This document shows positions 1 to 8,051 of a DNA stretch of 64,000 nt, in pieces; the stretch's first letter is position 1, and every line of letters begins with the position of its first letter. A program made the translations under genes and the position numbers. The notes under the pieces were generated by a model. That model worked only from the letters and a program-made list of their open reading frames with translations, did not search any database and had not been told where the DNA came from. Origin of the DNA: an uncultured Chthonomonadales bacterium (lineage in GTDB: Bacteria; Armatimonadota; Chthonomonadetes; Chthonomonadales; CAJBBX01); NCBI GenBank assembly GCA_938005745.1, contig CALLMM010000010.1, forward strand, positions 248,001 to 312,000, given 5' to 3'.

Positions 1-1096
1 TCAGGTTGTTCATCGTTCCCTGACTGGCGGCAGGGATCCGATCCGGGAAGGCGGGAGCCAGCGCGCCCAACAGAACGTCCACAATCCGCTGGGATGTCTC
101 CACGTTTCCGGCGGCGACCGCGCGCGGAAATCGGGCGTTGACCAGCGTCCCCTCCGGCGCGATCACCTGCACGGGCGCAAAGGCTCCCGCGTTCATCGGG
201 ATCTCCTCCTCCGCCAGACAGCGGATCACATAGTAGCAGGCGGAGCGGGTAACCGCTTCCGTCGCGTTGACCGATCCGGCGGTCTCCGGGGCGGTTCCGG
301 CGAAGTCGAAGACGATCTGCCCGCCGCGCAGCCGCGCTGTCACGGTGATGGGCAGGTCTGCGCCTCCGACGCCGTCGTCGTCCAGATAGTCGGTGAAGGC
401 GTAATCGCCCTCCGGAGCGCGGGAGAGCGTGGCACGCACAACCGCCTCCGCATAACGCGCCATCTCAGCGGCGCGCTGCTCGACGACCTCCCGCGTGCAG
501 CGCGCGACAAGCTCCTGAAAACGTCGGACGCCGATCTGGTTGGCAGCCACCTGCGCCGCCAGATCGCCCCGCCGCTCCGCGCCGGTTCGGGAGTTGGCGC
601 ACAGGAGCGACAGCAGATCCGGCTGCAGACGATTTCGCACGACCAGCCGCACCGGCGGCACGATCAGCCCCTCGTGAAAGAGTTCCGTGCTGAGCGGCAG
701 CGAGCCGGGAGAGAGACCGCCGATGTCGGCGTGATGGGCGCGGTTGGCGACAAATCCGACGCTCCGCCCCTCAACGAAGACCGGCGCGACCAGCGTCAGG
801 TCCGGCAGGTGCGTGCCGCCGTGCGACGGGTCGTTGCACAGCCACATCGTTCCGGGCGACCAGCGAACGGCGGGCAGCAGGCTCTGCATCATCAGCGGCA
901 TGGCTCCCAGATGCACCGGGATATGCGCCGCCTGCGCCAGCAGCGCGCCGCCGGCGTCGAACAGGGCGCAGGAGTGGTCGCGCCGCTCCTTGATGTTCGG
1001 CGAGTAGCCGGTTCGCTCCAGCGTTGCGCCCATCTCCTCGGCAATCGAGGAGAAGAGATGCCTCCAGACCTCCACCTGTATCGGATCGAATCGCAC
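1..1096 (-). CDS. Hydantoinase B/oxoprolinase (HyuB) family protein, 3'-truncated by window edge
   Basis: Not in the ORF track (open at the window edge). Minus-strand reading from GTG at 1096 gives VRFDPIQVEVWRHLFSSIAEEMGATLERTGYSPNIKERRDHSCALFDAGGALLAQAAHIPVHLGAMP...NDPSHGGTHLPDLTLVAPVF, typical of HyuB. Confidence 0.9.
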   Translation of the reverse strand, partial: MRFDPIQVEVWRHLFSSIAEEMGATLERTGYSPNIKERRDHSCALFDAGGALLAQAAHIPVHLGAMPLMMQSLLPAVRWSPGTMWLCNDPSHGGTHLPDLTLVAPVFVEGRSVGFVANRAHHADIGGLSPGSLPLSTELFHEGLIVPPVRLVVRNRLQPDLLSLLCANSRTGAERRGDLAAQVAANQIGVRRFQELVARCTREVVEQRAAEMARYAEAVVRATLSRAPEGDYAFTDYLDDDGVGGADLPITVTARLRGGQIVFDFAGTAPETAGSVNATEAVTRSACYYVIRCLAEEEIPMNAGAFAPVQVIAPEGTLVNARFPRAVAAGNVETSQRIVDVLLGALAPAFPDRIPAASQGTMNNL

Positions 1097-1179
1097 GGTG
1101 TCTCCTCCGCCCCTTCTGTTCGCCTCGCCCCGGCGCGACTCCTGCCGCGCCCTGAAGATCAAAACTGGCAATTCTATCC

Positions 1180-1208
1180 TTGACATCGTCGGGCGTGAAT
1201 GGTACAAT
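1180..1208 (+). promoter_or_regulatory. Sigma70-type promoter (TTGACA-17-TACAAT)
   Basis: TTGACA at 1180-1185, 17-nt spacer, TACAAT at 1203-1208, upstream of the leader and the 1419 CDS. Confidence 0.7.
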
Positions 1209-1214
1209 GAGTCG

Positions 1215-1418
1215 TAGAAAAATATGATTGTGCGAGCGGAACAGGCGTGCATAACGAACTGGTGACCATCATTATGTCGTCCTACACGACGCGGGAGGCG
1301 AGCCATCCGGTGTCGTGTCTGCGTTCGCCTGCCTGATCCGCTGTCGTCTGCGTTTGGCTGCGCCCGACACCATCAAGAAGGTGTCGGGCGTTTTTGATTC
1401 TCAGGAAAGGACTGTTCC
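1215..1418 (+). promoter_or_regulatory. Structured 5' leader / candidate transcription attenuator
   Basis: Nested helices 1235-1240/1337-1342 and 1242-1247/1326-1331; hairpin ACACGAC/GTCGTGT 1284-1290/1312-1318; GGTGTCG 1309-1315 can pair with terminator arm CGACACC 1365-1371. Confidence 0.5.
1361..1395 (+). terminator. Rho-independent terminator inside leader
   Basis: CGCCCGACACC-ATCAAGAA-GGTGTCGGGCG then TTTTT; ends 24 nt before the ATG at 1419. Confidence 0.85.
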
Positions 1419-2612
1419 ATGAGGAGTGTTGAAAAGAGGCGTGTCTATGCCGTGCTGGGCGCGGGGATGCAGGGAACCGCTGCCGCCTACGACTTTCTGA
1501 AGTTCGGCGAACCCGAAACGGTCTGGCTTGCGGACGCGAATGAAGAGACGGCGCGCCGTGCCGCCGAGAGGCTTCAGCGGCTTGTGCCGGAGCAGGCGGA
1601 CCGCGTCCGTTTTGCGTGCATTGACGCCGGAGATACCGAATCGCTGGTCGAGTTCCTGAAGCCGGTGCGTGCCCTGCTCAGCGCGGTTCCCTACCATATG
1701 CACCCATCGGTGGCGGCGGCGGCGGTGGCGGCGGGAACCCATATGTGCGATCTGGGCGGCAATACGGGCGTCGCGCTGAAGGTGCTGGCTCTGAGCGAGG
1801 AGGCGGAGGAGGCGGGCGTGTCGCTCATTCCCGACTGCGGGCTGGCTCCGGGACTGGTCAATACGCTGGCGGTCTACGGCATGGAGGGGATGGATGTCTG
1901 CCGCGAGGTGCAGCTTCGCTGCGGCGGTCTGCCGCAGGTTCCGCGTCCCCCGCTAGACTATAAGCTGGTCTTTGCAATCAGCGGCTTGACGGTGGAGTAT
2001 TCCGGCAGAGCCCACATTCTGCGCGACGGCAAGGTGGTGGAGATAGACACCTTCACGGAGCTGGAGGAGATCGAGTTTCCGGAGCCGGTCGGGCGCTGCG
2101 AGGCATTCGTAACCTCCGGCGGCGCCTCCACTGCGCCGCTGACATTCGAGGGGAAGATCGAGAAGTACGAGTACAAGACCGTGCGCTATCCCGGACATCA
2201 TGCGAAGTTCAAGGCGATCAAAGACCTAGGGCTGCTCGATCTGGAGCCGGTGCAGGTGGGCGATACGCAGGTGGTTCCGCGTGAACTGTTCCATCGGGTG
2301 GCGGCTCCCAGACTGCGCTTCCCGGAGGATCGCGATCTGGTCGTGGTGCGCGCCGTCTGCCGGGGCATGAAAGGCGGAAAGCCGATCACGCGCCAGATGG
2401 ACATCCTCGACTTTCATGACGAGGCGACCGGCTTCAGCGCGATGGAGCGTATGACGGGCTTCTCGGCGGCGATCGTCTGCGAGATGCAGATGAACGGTCT
2501 GGTCGCCCCGGGCGCGCATCCGCTGGAGCAGGCGATTCCCGGCGCGCCCTTTGTGGAGGCGTTGATTCAGCGCGGGATACCGTTGTCAGAGACGACGACC
2601 GTACAGAGATAG
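1419..2612 (+). CDS. Saccharopine dehydrogenase-like NAD(P)-binding oxidoreductase (lysine dehydrogenase-like)
   Basis: MRSVEKRRVYAVLGAGMQGTAAAYDFLKFGEPETVWLADANEETA...; GxGxxG Rossmann start, saccharopine dehydrogenase-like C-domain. Confidence 0.8.
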   Translation: MRSVEKRRVYAVLGAGMQGTAAAYDFLKFGEPETVWLADANEETARRAAERLQRLVPEQADRVRFACIDAGDTESLVEFLKPVRALLSAVPYHMHPSVAAAAVAAGTHMCDLGGNTGVALKVLALSEEAEEAGVSLIPDCGLAPGLVNTLAVYGMEGMDVCREVQLRCGGLPQVPRPPLDYKLVFAISGLTVEYSGRAHILRDGKVVEIDTFTELEEIEFPEPVGRCEAFVTSGGASTAPLTFEGKIEKYEYKTVRYPGHHAKFKAIKDLGLLDLEPVQVGDTQVVPRELFHRVAAPRLRFPEDRDLVVVRAVCRGMKGGKPITRQMDILDFHDEATGFSAMERMTGFSAAIVCEMQMNGLVAPGAHPLEQAIPGAPFVEALIQRGIPLSETTTVQR

Positions 2613-2676
2613 CGGATTCTGCCCGGCGGATGCGTCTGGCGTGCGTCGGGCATATTTCAGACAGAGGGAGGGATGC

Positions 2677-3153
2677 ATGAAGGCGCGGATTGACCATATC
2701 GCCTTTCGGGTGGAGGATCTAGAGAAGGCGATCCGGTTCTATACGGAGGTGATGGGCTGCGAGATCGCCGATCGGTTCTTTGTGGACTTTGAGGACGGCA
2801 CGAAGGCGCGCTGCGCTGCACTCAACGCCGGCTCGATCCAGATCTTTCTGTCCGAAGGGATCGGGGAGGGAGGCGTGGTCCGCGAGTGGGTCAAGAAACA
2901 CGGCAACGCGCTGCATCATATCGCCTACGCGGTGGACGATCTGGCGGCGGCGGTGGAGGAGGCGCGCAGGCAGGGAGTCGAGTTCCTTTCGGAGAAACAG
3001 ATTGAGAATGACGACCTGATCCAGATCTTCTCCCGACCGATCCCGGAGACCGGCGTCATTCATGAGCTGATTCAACGCAAACACCCGGATGCCAGAGGCT
3101 TCGCGACGGAGAACGTGAAGAGGCTGATGGAGTCCACGCGGGAAGTGAAGTAA
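2677..3153 (+). CDS. VOC/glyoxalase family protein (methylmalonyl-CoA epimerase-like)
   Basis: MKARIDHIAFRVEDLEKAIRFYTEVMGCEI...HHIAYAVDDLAAAVEEARRQGVEF; SD-like AGGGAGGGATG upstream. Confidence 0.8.
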   Translation: MKARIDHIAFRVEDLEKAIRFYTEVMGCEIADRFFVDFEDGTKARCAALNAGSIQIFLSEGIGEGGVVREWVKKHGNALHHIAYAVDDLAAAVEEARRQGVEFLSEKQIENDDLIQIFSRPIPETGVIHELIQRKHPDARGFATENVKRLMESTREVK

Positions 3154-3228
3154 CCGTTCAGGGCGCAGGGATCGTCCGCCGCCGGAAGCCCTGACCGCCT
3201 GAACCCCGGGCTTCCGGAAAGGCGCAGC

Positions 3229-3813
3229 ATGTCTCTCGACCAGTCTCTCTTCTCTCTGTTGAATCGCGGGGTCGGCAATCCGCTCTTCGATGCGATCATG
3301 CCGACGCTGACCAACCTGCATAAACAGGTCTGGTTTCTGGTTCCTGCGCTGCTCGCCTGCGGATGGGCGCTGTGGAAGGGGGGGAGAAGGGGGCGTGTGT
3401 GGGTTGTCTGCGCGCTGCTGGCAGTAGGGGCAAGCGATCTCTGCGCCCACCGTCTGTTCAAAGAGGTTCTGCCCCGCGACCGTCCCTGTCACCGCGTCGG
3501 GGCAGAGGGAGCGATGGCGTTCCCGCAGACGCGGCTGGTGGGGGAGTGTCCGGGGTCGAAGTCGTTTCCCTCCAATCACGCCGCGAACATGGCGGCTCTG
3601 GGCGGGGTCGGGGTCTGGATGACGGCGGGAAGAAAACGGTGGCTCTGGCTGCTGATCCCGCTGATCATCGGCTATACCCGCATCTATCTCGGCTACCACT
3701 ATCCGTCGGATGTGCTGGGCGGATGGATTCTCGGCGGGATACTGGCGACACTCTTCTACTTCGTCCTGCGCCCGCTCCTGCCGAAGCCTCCGGCTCTCCC
3801 GCGGGAGAGCTAA
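3229..3813 (+). CDS. PAP2-superfamily phosphatase, membrane protein
   Basis: KEVLPRDRP...FPSNHAANMAAL...YTRIYLGYHYPSDVLGGWILG matches the KxxxRP / PSGH-like / SRxxxxxHxxxD PAP2 motifs. Confidence 0.88.
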   Translation: MSLDQSLFSLLNRGVGNPLFDAIMPTLTNLHKQVWFLVPALLACGWALWKGGRRGRVWVVCALLAVGASDLCAHRLFKEVLPRDRPCHRVGAEGAMAFPQTRLVGECPGSKSFPSNHAANMAALGGVGVWMTAGRKRWLWLLIPLIIGYTRIYLGYHYPSDVLGGWILGGILATLFYFVLRPLLPKPPALPRES

Positions 3814-4814
3814 TCCTCCTGCTCCGCCCACGCTCCCAGTTTTCGGAACCGCCGGTAGCGGGCGTCTACCAGCTCATCGGCGGAGAGGCGGCACAGCTCG
3901 CCCAGATGGCTGCACAGGGCGTTTTTGATGGTGGCAGCCATGGCGACGGGATCGCGATGCGCTCCGCCGACCGGCTCCGGCAGCACCTCATCCACTACCC
4001 CCAGGCGCAGGGCGTTCTGCGCGGTCAGCTTCAGCGCGTCGGCTGCCTGCGCCGTCTTCTCTCTCTGCGCTTCCGGACTCTGCGACTTATCGTGCCAGAG
4101 GATCGCCGCGCACCCCTCCGGCGAGATGACCGAGTAGATGGCGTGTTCGAGCATCAGGATCCGATCGCCGACCGCCATACCGAGCGCGCCCCCGCTTCCT
4201 CCCTCGCCGATCACCGCTATCAGGATCGGCGTCCGCAGCAGGGCGACCTCCCGCAGGTTGCGGGCGATGGCTTCACTGACCCCGTGCTCTTCGGCGCGCA
4301 GGTCCGCCGCCGCGCCTGCGGTGTCAATGAAGGAGATCAGGGGCTTATGGAACTTCTCCGCCAATTTCGCCAGCCGCAGCGCCTTGCGGAACCCCTCCGC
4401 CCGCGCGCTGCCGAAGTTGCGCCGCTGCCGCTCTTTCAGATCGCGCCCCTTCTGCTGCCCGATCACCACTACCGGCTCGCCGTTGAGCCGCGCCAGCCCG
4501 CCGATCACCGCCTCATCGTTGTTCGCCAGCCGGTCGCCCCACAGTTCAAAAAACTCGTCGAAGATCAGGCGCACATAGTCCAGCGAGTAGGGGCGGTCTT
4601 TATGGCGCGCCAGGACGGTCTTCTCCCAGGGGGAGAGGCTGGCATAGCGCTGCGCCAGAACCTGCTGCAGCTCCTCCTCCAGCCGAACCAGTTCCCGGTC
4701 AATATCAATGCCCTCCGCGATGGCGCGGGAGCGGTTAGCCGGGCTTTTGAGGGTCGCGATGATGTCTTCCAGTTCGGTGATGGTGCGATCAATATCGGAG
4801 GGATTAGATTGCAT
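3810..4814 (-). CDS. accA: Acetyl-CoA carboxylase carboxyltransferase subunit alpha
   Basis: MQSNPSDIDRTITELEDIIATLKSP...FEL WGDRLANNDEAVIGGLARLNGEPVVVIGQQKGRD...GEGGSGGALGMAVGDRILMLEHAIYSVISPEGCAAILW. Confidence 0.95.
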   Translation of the reverse strand: MQSNPSDIDRTITELEDIIATLKSPANRSRAIAEGIDIDRELVRLEEELQQVLAQRYASLSPWEKTVLARHKDRPYSLDYVRLIFDEFFELWGDRLANNDEAVIGGLARLNGEPVVVIGQQKGRDLKERQRRNFGSARAEGFRKALRLAKLAEKFHKPLISFIDTAGAAADLRAEEHGVSEAIARNLREVALLRTPILIAVIGEGGSGGALGMAVGDRILMLEHAIYSVISPEGCAAILWHDKSQSPEAQREKTAQAADALKLTAQNALRLGVVDEVLPEPVGGAHRDPVAMAATIKNALCSHLGELCRLSADELVDARYRRFRKLGAWAEQED

Positions 4815-5655
4815 GACCGTTGCCTTCCGCGAAGAATGACAGCAGGTTCGCCAGAGCCGGGCGTATCTCTTTGCGCGGGATGATGCGGTCCACCATGCCG
4901 TGTTCCGCCTGAAACTCGCTGGTCTGAAAGTTATCCGGCAGCCGCGTTCCCATATCCTGATTGGCGACGCGCCGCCCCGCAAACCCCACGATGGCTCCCG
5001 GCTCCGCCAGAATGATGTCTCCCAGACAGGCGTAGGAGGCGTAGACGCCTCCGGTGGTCGGGTCGGTCAGCACGACGATATAGGGGACTCCGGCGCGATC
5101 CAGTTTTCCAGCGGCGGCGGCGGTCTTTGCCATCTGCATCAGCGCGAGCAGCCCCTCCTGCATCCGTGCGCCGCCCGACGCCGTGAACATCACGACCGGC
5201 AGGCGACGCTCCAGCCCCGTCTCCATCGCCCGGGCGATCCGTTCGCCGACCACCGACCCCATGGAGCCGCCCATGAAGCTGAAGTCGGCGACGCCGATCA
5301 CGCAGGGATGCGACTCGATGGCGGCGGTTCCGGTGAGAATAGCTTCGGTCTGTCCGGTGTTGGCGCAGGCGCGCTGAAACTTCTCTGCATACTCCGGGAA
5401 CCCGAGCGGGTCCAGTGAGGTCAGCCCCTCATCCATCGCGACGAACGAACCCTCGTCCACCGTGATCGCCAGCCGCTCCCGCGCGTTCAGCCGGTGATGG
5501 TGTCCGCACTTCGGGCAGACCTTGAGATTGCGCTCAAAGTCGCGCGCAAAGAGGATCTCATTGCACTTAACGCACTTGGTCGCTATCCCGTCCGGCACGC
5601 TCTCCATAACGCGCGCGGTGCGTGAACGGCGACTGAACCACCCGTTACGGGGCAT
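4804..5655 (-). CDS. accD: Acetyl-CoA carboxylase carboxyltransferase subunit beta
   Basis: CVKCNEILFARDFERNLKVCPKCGHH zinc finger and FTASGGARMQEGLLALMQMAKTAAA...DPTTGGVYASYA; overlaps the accA start by 11 bp. Confidence 0.95.
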   Translation of the reverse strand: MPRNGWFSRRSRTARVMESVPDGIATKCVKCNEILFARDFERNLKVCPKCGHHHRLNARERLAITVDEGSFVAMDEGLTSLDPLGFPEYAEKFQRACANTGQTEAILTGTAAIESHPCVIGVADFSFMGGSMGSVVGERIARAMETGLERRLPVVMFTASGGARMQEGLLALMQMAKTAAAAGKLDRAGVPYIVVLTDPTTGGVYASYACLGDIILAEPGAIVGFAGRRVANQDMGTRLPDNFQTSEFQAEHGMVDRIIPRKEIRPALANLLSFFAEGNGHAI

Positions 5656-5803
5656 GGGTAACTTCCTTCCGTGCGCCCCTCCATGCGTGCTGAGAGCCGG
5701 GGGATACGCCCATGGAGAGGAGATCGCACACGACATGCAGAAACATTGTCAGAACAGTGATGGATGACGTCTCGCGTCACCGGACATCAACCTGGGTAGA
5801 GAG

Positions 5804-6868
5804 ATGAACCTGAACGAACTACGCAAGCAGATAGATCAGATTGACGAGCAGATTATCACGCTGCTCAACCGCCGCGCAGAACTGGCGCAGGAGGTCGGTC
5901 ACCACAAAACTCGGTCTCGCTCACACTATTTTACCCCTGAACGAGAGCAGGTTGTTTATAAACGGCTGCTTTCTTTGAACAAAGGACCGCTGGACGCCGC
6001 TGCCATTCGCGCGATCTATCGTGAAATCATCTCCGCCTCGCGCGCGCTGGAGAAGCCGTTGACGGTCTGCTATCTCGGACCCTCCGGCACCTTCTCGCAT
6101 CAGGCGTGCGTGAATAAGTTCGGCTCCTCCGCCAACTTCGTGCCTGTCGCGTCCATCGGCGAGATCTTCTCGCAGGCGGAGCGCGGAGGGTGCGACTACG
6201 GCGTCGTGCCGGTCGAGAACTCGCTGGCGGGCGCGATCCCGGAGACGCTCGATACCTTTATGCAGACCAACCTGCGGATCGTCTCCGAGATCTTCGTCCC
6301 GATCGTCCACAATCTGGCGACCCGCTGCGAATCGCTGGAGGAGATCCGCCGTCTCTACTCCCATCCGCAGCCGCTGGCGCAGAGCCGCATCTGGCTTCGC
6401 AGCCACCTGCCGAATGTCGAGATCGTCGAGGTCTCCAGCACCGCGCGGGCGGCGGAGATGGCGGCGCAGGAGGAGGGCGCCGCCGCGCTCTGTCCGGAAC
6501 TGGCGGCGCAGTTGAACGACCTGCCCCTGCTGGTAACCCATACGGAGGATAATCCCAGCAATCGCACCCGTTTCCTGATCCTGGGCTACAACGAGCCGGA
6601 GCCGACTGGCAACGATAAGACCTCGCTGATGTTCTCGGTGCATAACAAGGCGGGAATGCTGTTCCGTGCGATGGCTGCGTTTGAGAAGTACGATGTCAAT
6701 ATGACTATGATCGAATCCCGTCCCGCCAAAGTGGCGGCATGGGAGTATGTCTTCTATATAGACGTGCAGGGACACATGCGCGATCCCCAGGTAGCCAAAG
6801 CGGTGGCGCAGCTTCGGGAGCATGCGCTCTTCGTAACGATCCTCGGCTCCTATCCGGCGGCGGAATAG
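5804..6868 (+). CDS. pheA: Bifunctional chorismate mutase / prephenate dehydratase
   Basis: LNELRKQIDQIDEQIITLLNRRAELAQEVG (CM), YLGPSGTFSHQA..., SNRTRFLILG (PDT), MTMIESRPAK (ACT). Confidence 0.95.
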   Translation: MNLNELRKQIDQIDEQIITLLNRRAELAQEVGHHKTRSRSHYFTPEREQVVYKRLLSLNKGPLDAAAIRAIYREIISASRALEKPLTVCYLGPSGTFSHQACVNKFGSSANFVPVASIGEIFSQAERGGCDYGVVPVENSLAGAIPETLDTFMQTNLRIVSEIFVPIVHNLATRCESLEEIRRLYSHPQPLAQSRIWLRSHLPNVEIVEVSSTARAAEMAAQEEGAAALCPELAAQLNDLPLLVTHTEDNPSNRTRFLILGYNEPEPTGNDKTSLMFSVHNKAGMLFRAMAAFEKYDVNMTMIESRPAKVAAWEYVFYIDVQGHMRDPQVAKAVAQLREHALFVTILGSYPAAE

Positions 6869-7045
6869 GAGTCACGCCGCCGGACGCGGATTCGTCTAAA
6901 GGGTGTGGAGAGCCGAAGGAGAGGACGCTGTCTTTTCCGGAAGGCGCGGCGGAGGCGTGAAAATCGAAAGCGCATCAGGCGGGCGGAGAGGCGGCGTCTG
7001 CATGCGGCGTCCTCCTCCGAAGCATCGAATCACAGGAGGTCTCTG

Positions 7046-7993
7046 ATGACTGGATTTGCATGGCTGCGCCCGGCTGCGCGTGCTGCATCCCTCTTCGCGC
7101 TGACGGGGGGACTGCTGGCTGCCGCGCTCGCGCCGATAGGCGCGCAGACGATACCGGCGGACCCCGGCTTGCTTCCGCGTCCGAAGCCCTACTTCGGGAC
7201 CCGCAATCTCGGCAATCGTCCGGTTCCCTATCCCGCTCCCGGCACGCCCGCGCCCGATCCGCTGAGCTACTGGCGCAAGCGAATCCTCTATTCCGGCGGC
7301 GGAGGCGGCTCAACGGTAATCATCATCCATAACAGCGTTCCCTGCTATGTTCCCTTCTACTACGTCCCGATGAGCTACATTCGGAACGACTACTCCGGCT
7401 TACGCATCTCCTACAGCGGTCGGTTCGGAGGCTACAGCCTGCAGGCGCAGCAGGCGTCGGGATATGCGGCGCAGGGGTATGTCGCTCCCGATCGCTACCG
7501 CGAGTCTCCTCCAATCCCGGTCTACGTGCCGGCAAACGGCGAGGATCGTCCTTTCGCCTATCGCGATGCGGGGGGAGCAGACGACTACTATCTTCTGCGT
7601 TCGAACGGCGCGAACGCTCTGCTGCAGCGCGATCCCTCGCTGGCTCAGGCGGTCGCCAATATCGAGACGGCGTTTCGCACCGGCGATGTCTCGCTGCTGG
7701 AGTGGCATGTCAGCCCGAATGAGATGCTGTCGCTCTCCTCTGCCGGGCGCGTCCGTTCCCGCATCTCCGGGGCGGACTATCTGCAGATGACAAGCGAGGC
7801 GATGAGGACGATGAAGAGCGTGCGCTACCGTCTGAATCGCGTCGAGGCGGCGGCGGGCGGGCGGCGCGTTTCGGGGGCGCACATTCTGCGCGGCGAGGAC
7901 GGCTCGGAGCGGGCGTTCCTGGTCTCCTTCATGCTGCGCAAGCGCGGAGACGCCTGGATGATCACGGAGGTCTCCGCAGAGCCGGCGCGCTGA
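7046..7993 (+). CDS. Secreted hypothetical protein with NTF2/SnoaL-like C-terminus
   Basis: AGGAGG SD upstream of ATG 7046; signal-peptide-like start; C-terminal region resembles a small alpha/beta sheet domain (weak). Confidence 0.55.
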   Translation: MTGFAWLRPAARAASLFALTGGLLAAALAPIGAQTIPADPGLLPRPKPYFGTRNLGNRPVPYPAPGTPAPDPLSYWRKRILYSGGGGGSTVIIIHNSVPCYVPFYYVPMSYIRNDYSGLRISYSGRFGGYSLQAQQASGYAAQGYVAPDRYRESPPIPVYVPANGEDRPFAYRDAGGADDYYLLRSNGANALLQRDPSLAQAVANIETAFRTGDVSLLEWHVSPNEMLSLSSAGRVRSRISGADYLQMTSEAMRTMKSVRYRLNRVEAAAGGRRVSGAHILRGEDGSERAFLVSFMLRKRGDAWMITEVSAEPAR

Positions 7994-8009
7994 TCCCCGC
8001 AGAGGAGAA

Positions 8010-8044
8010 GAAGCCGCCCCGCTCAGGCAGAGCAGGGCGGCTTC
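8010..8044. terminator. Bidirectional hairpin terminator between convergent genes
   Basis: GAAGCCGCCC...GCTC AGGCA GAGC...GGGCGGCTTC between CDS ends 7993 and 8052. Confidence 0.6.
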
Positions 8045-8051
8045 CGTCTGA

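Noticed and set aside
1215-1418. T-box or lysine riboswitch in the leader
   Set aside because: No T-box AGGGTGGNACCGCG-like motif and no recognisable lysine-riboswitch core; kept as an unassigned attenuator.
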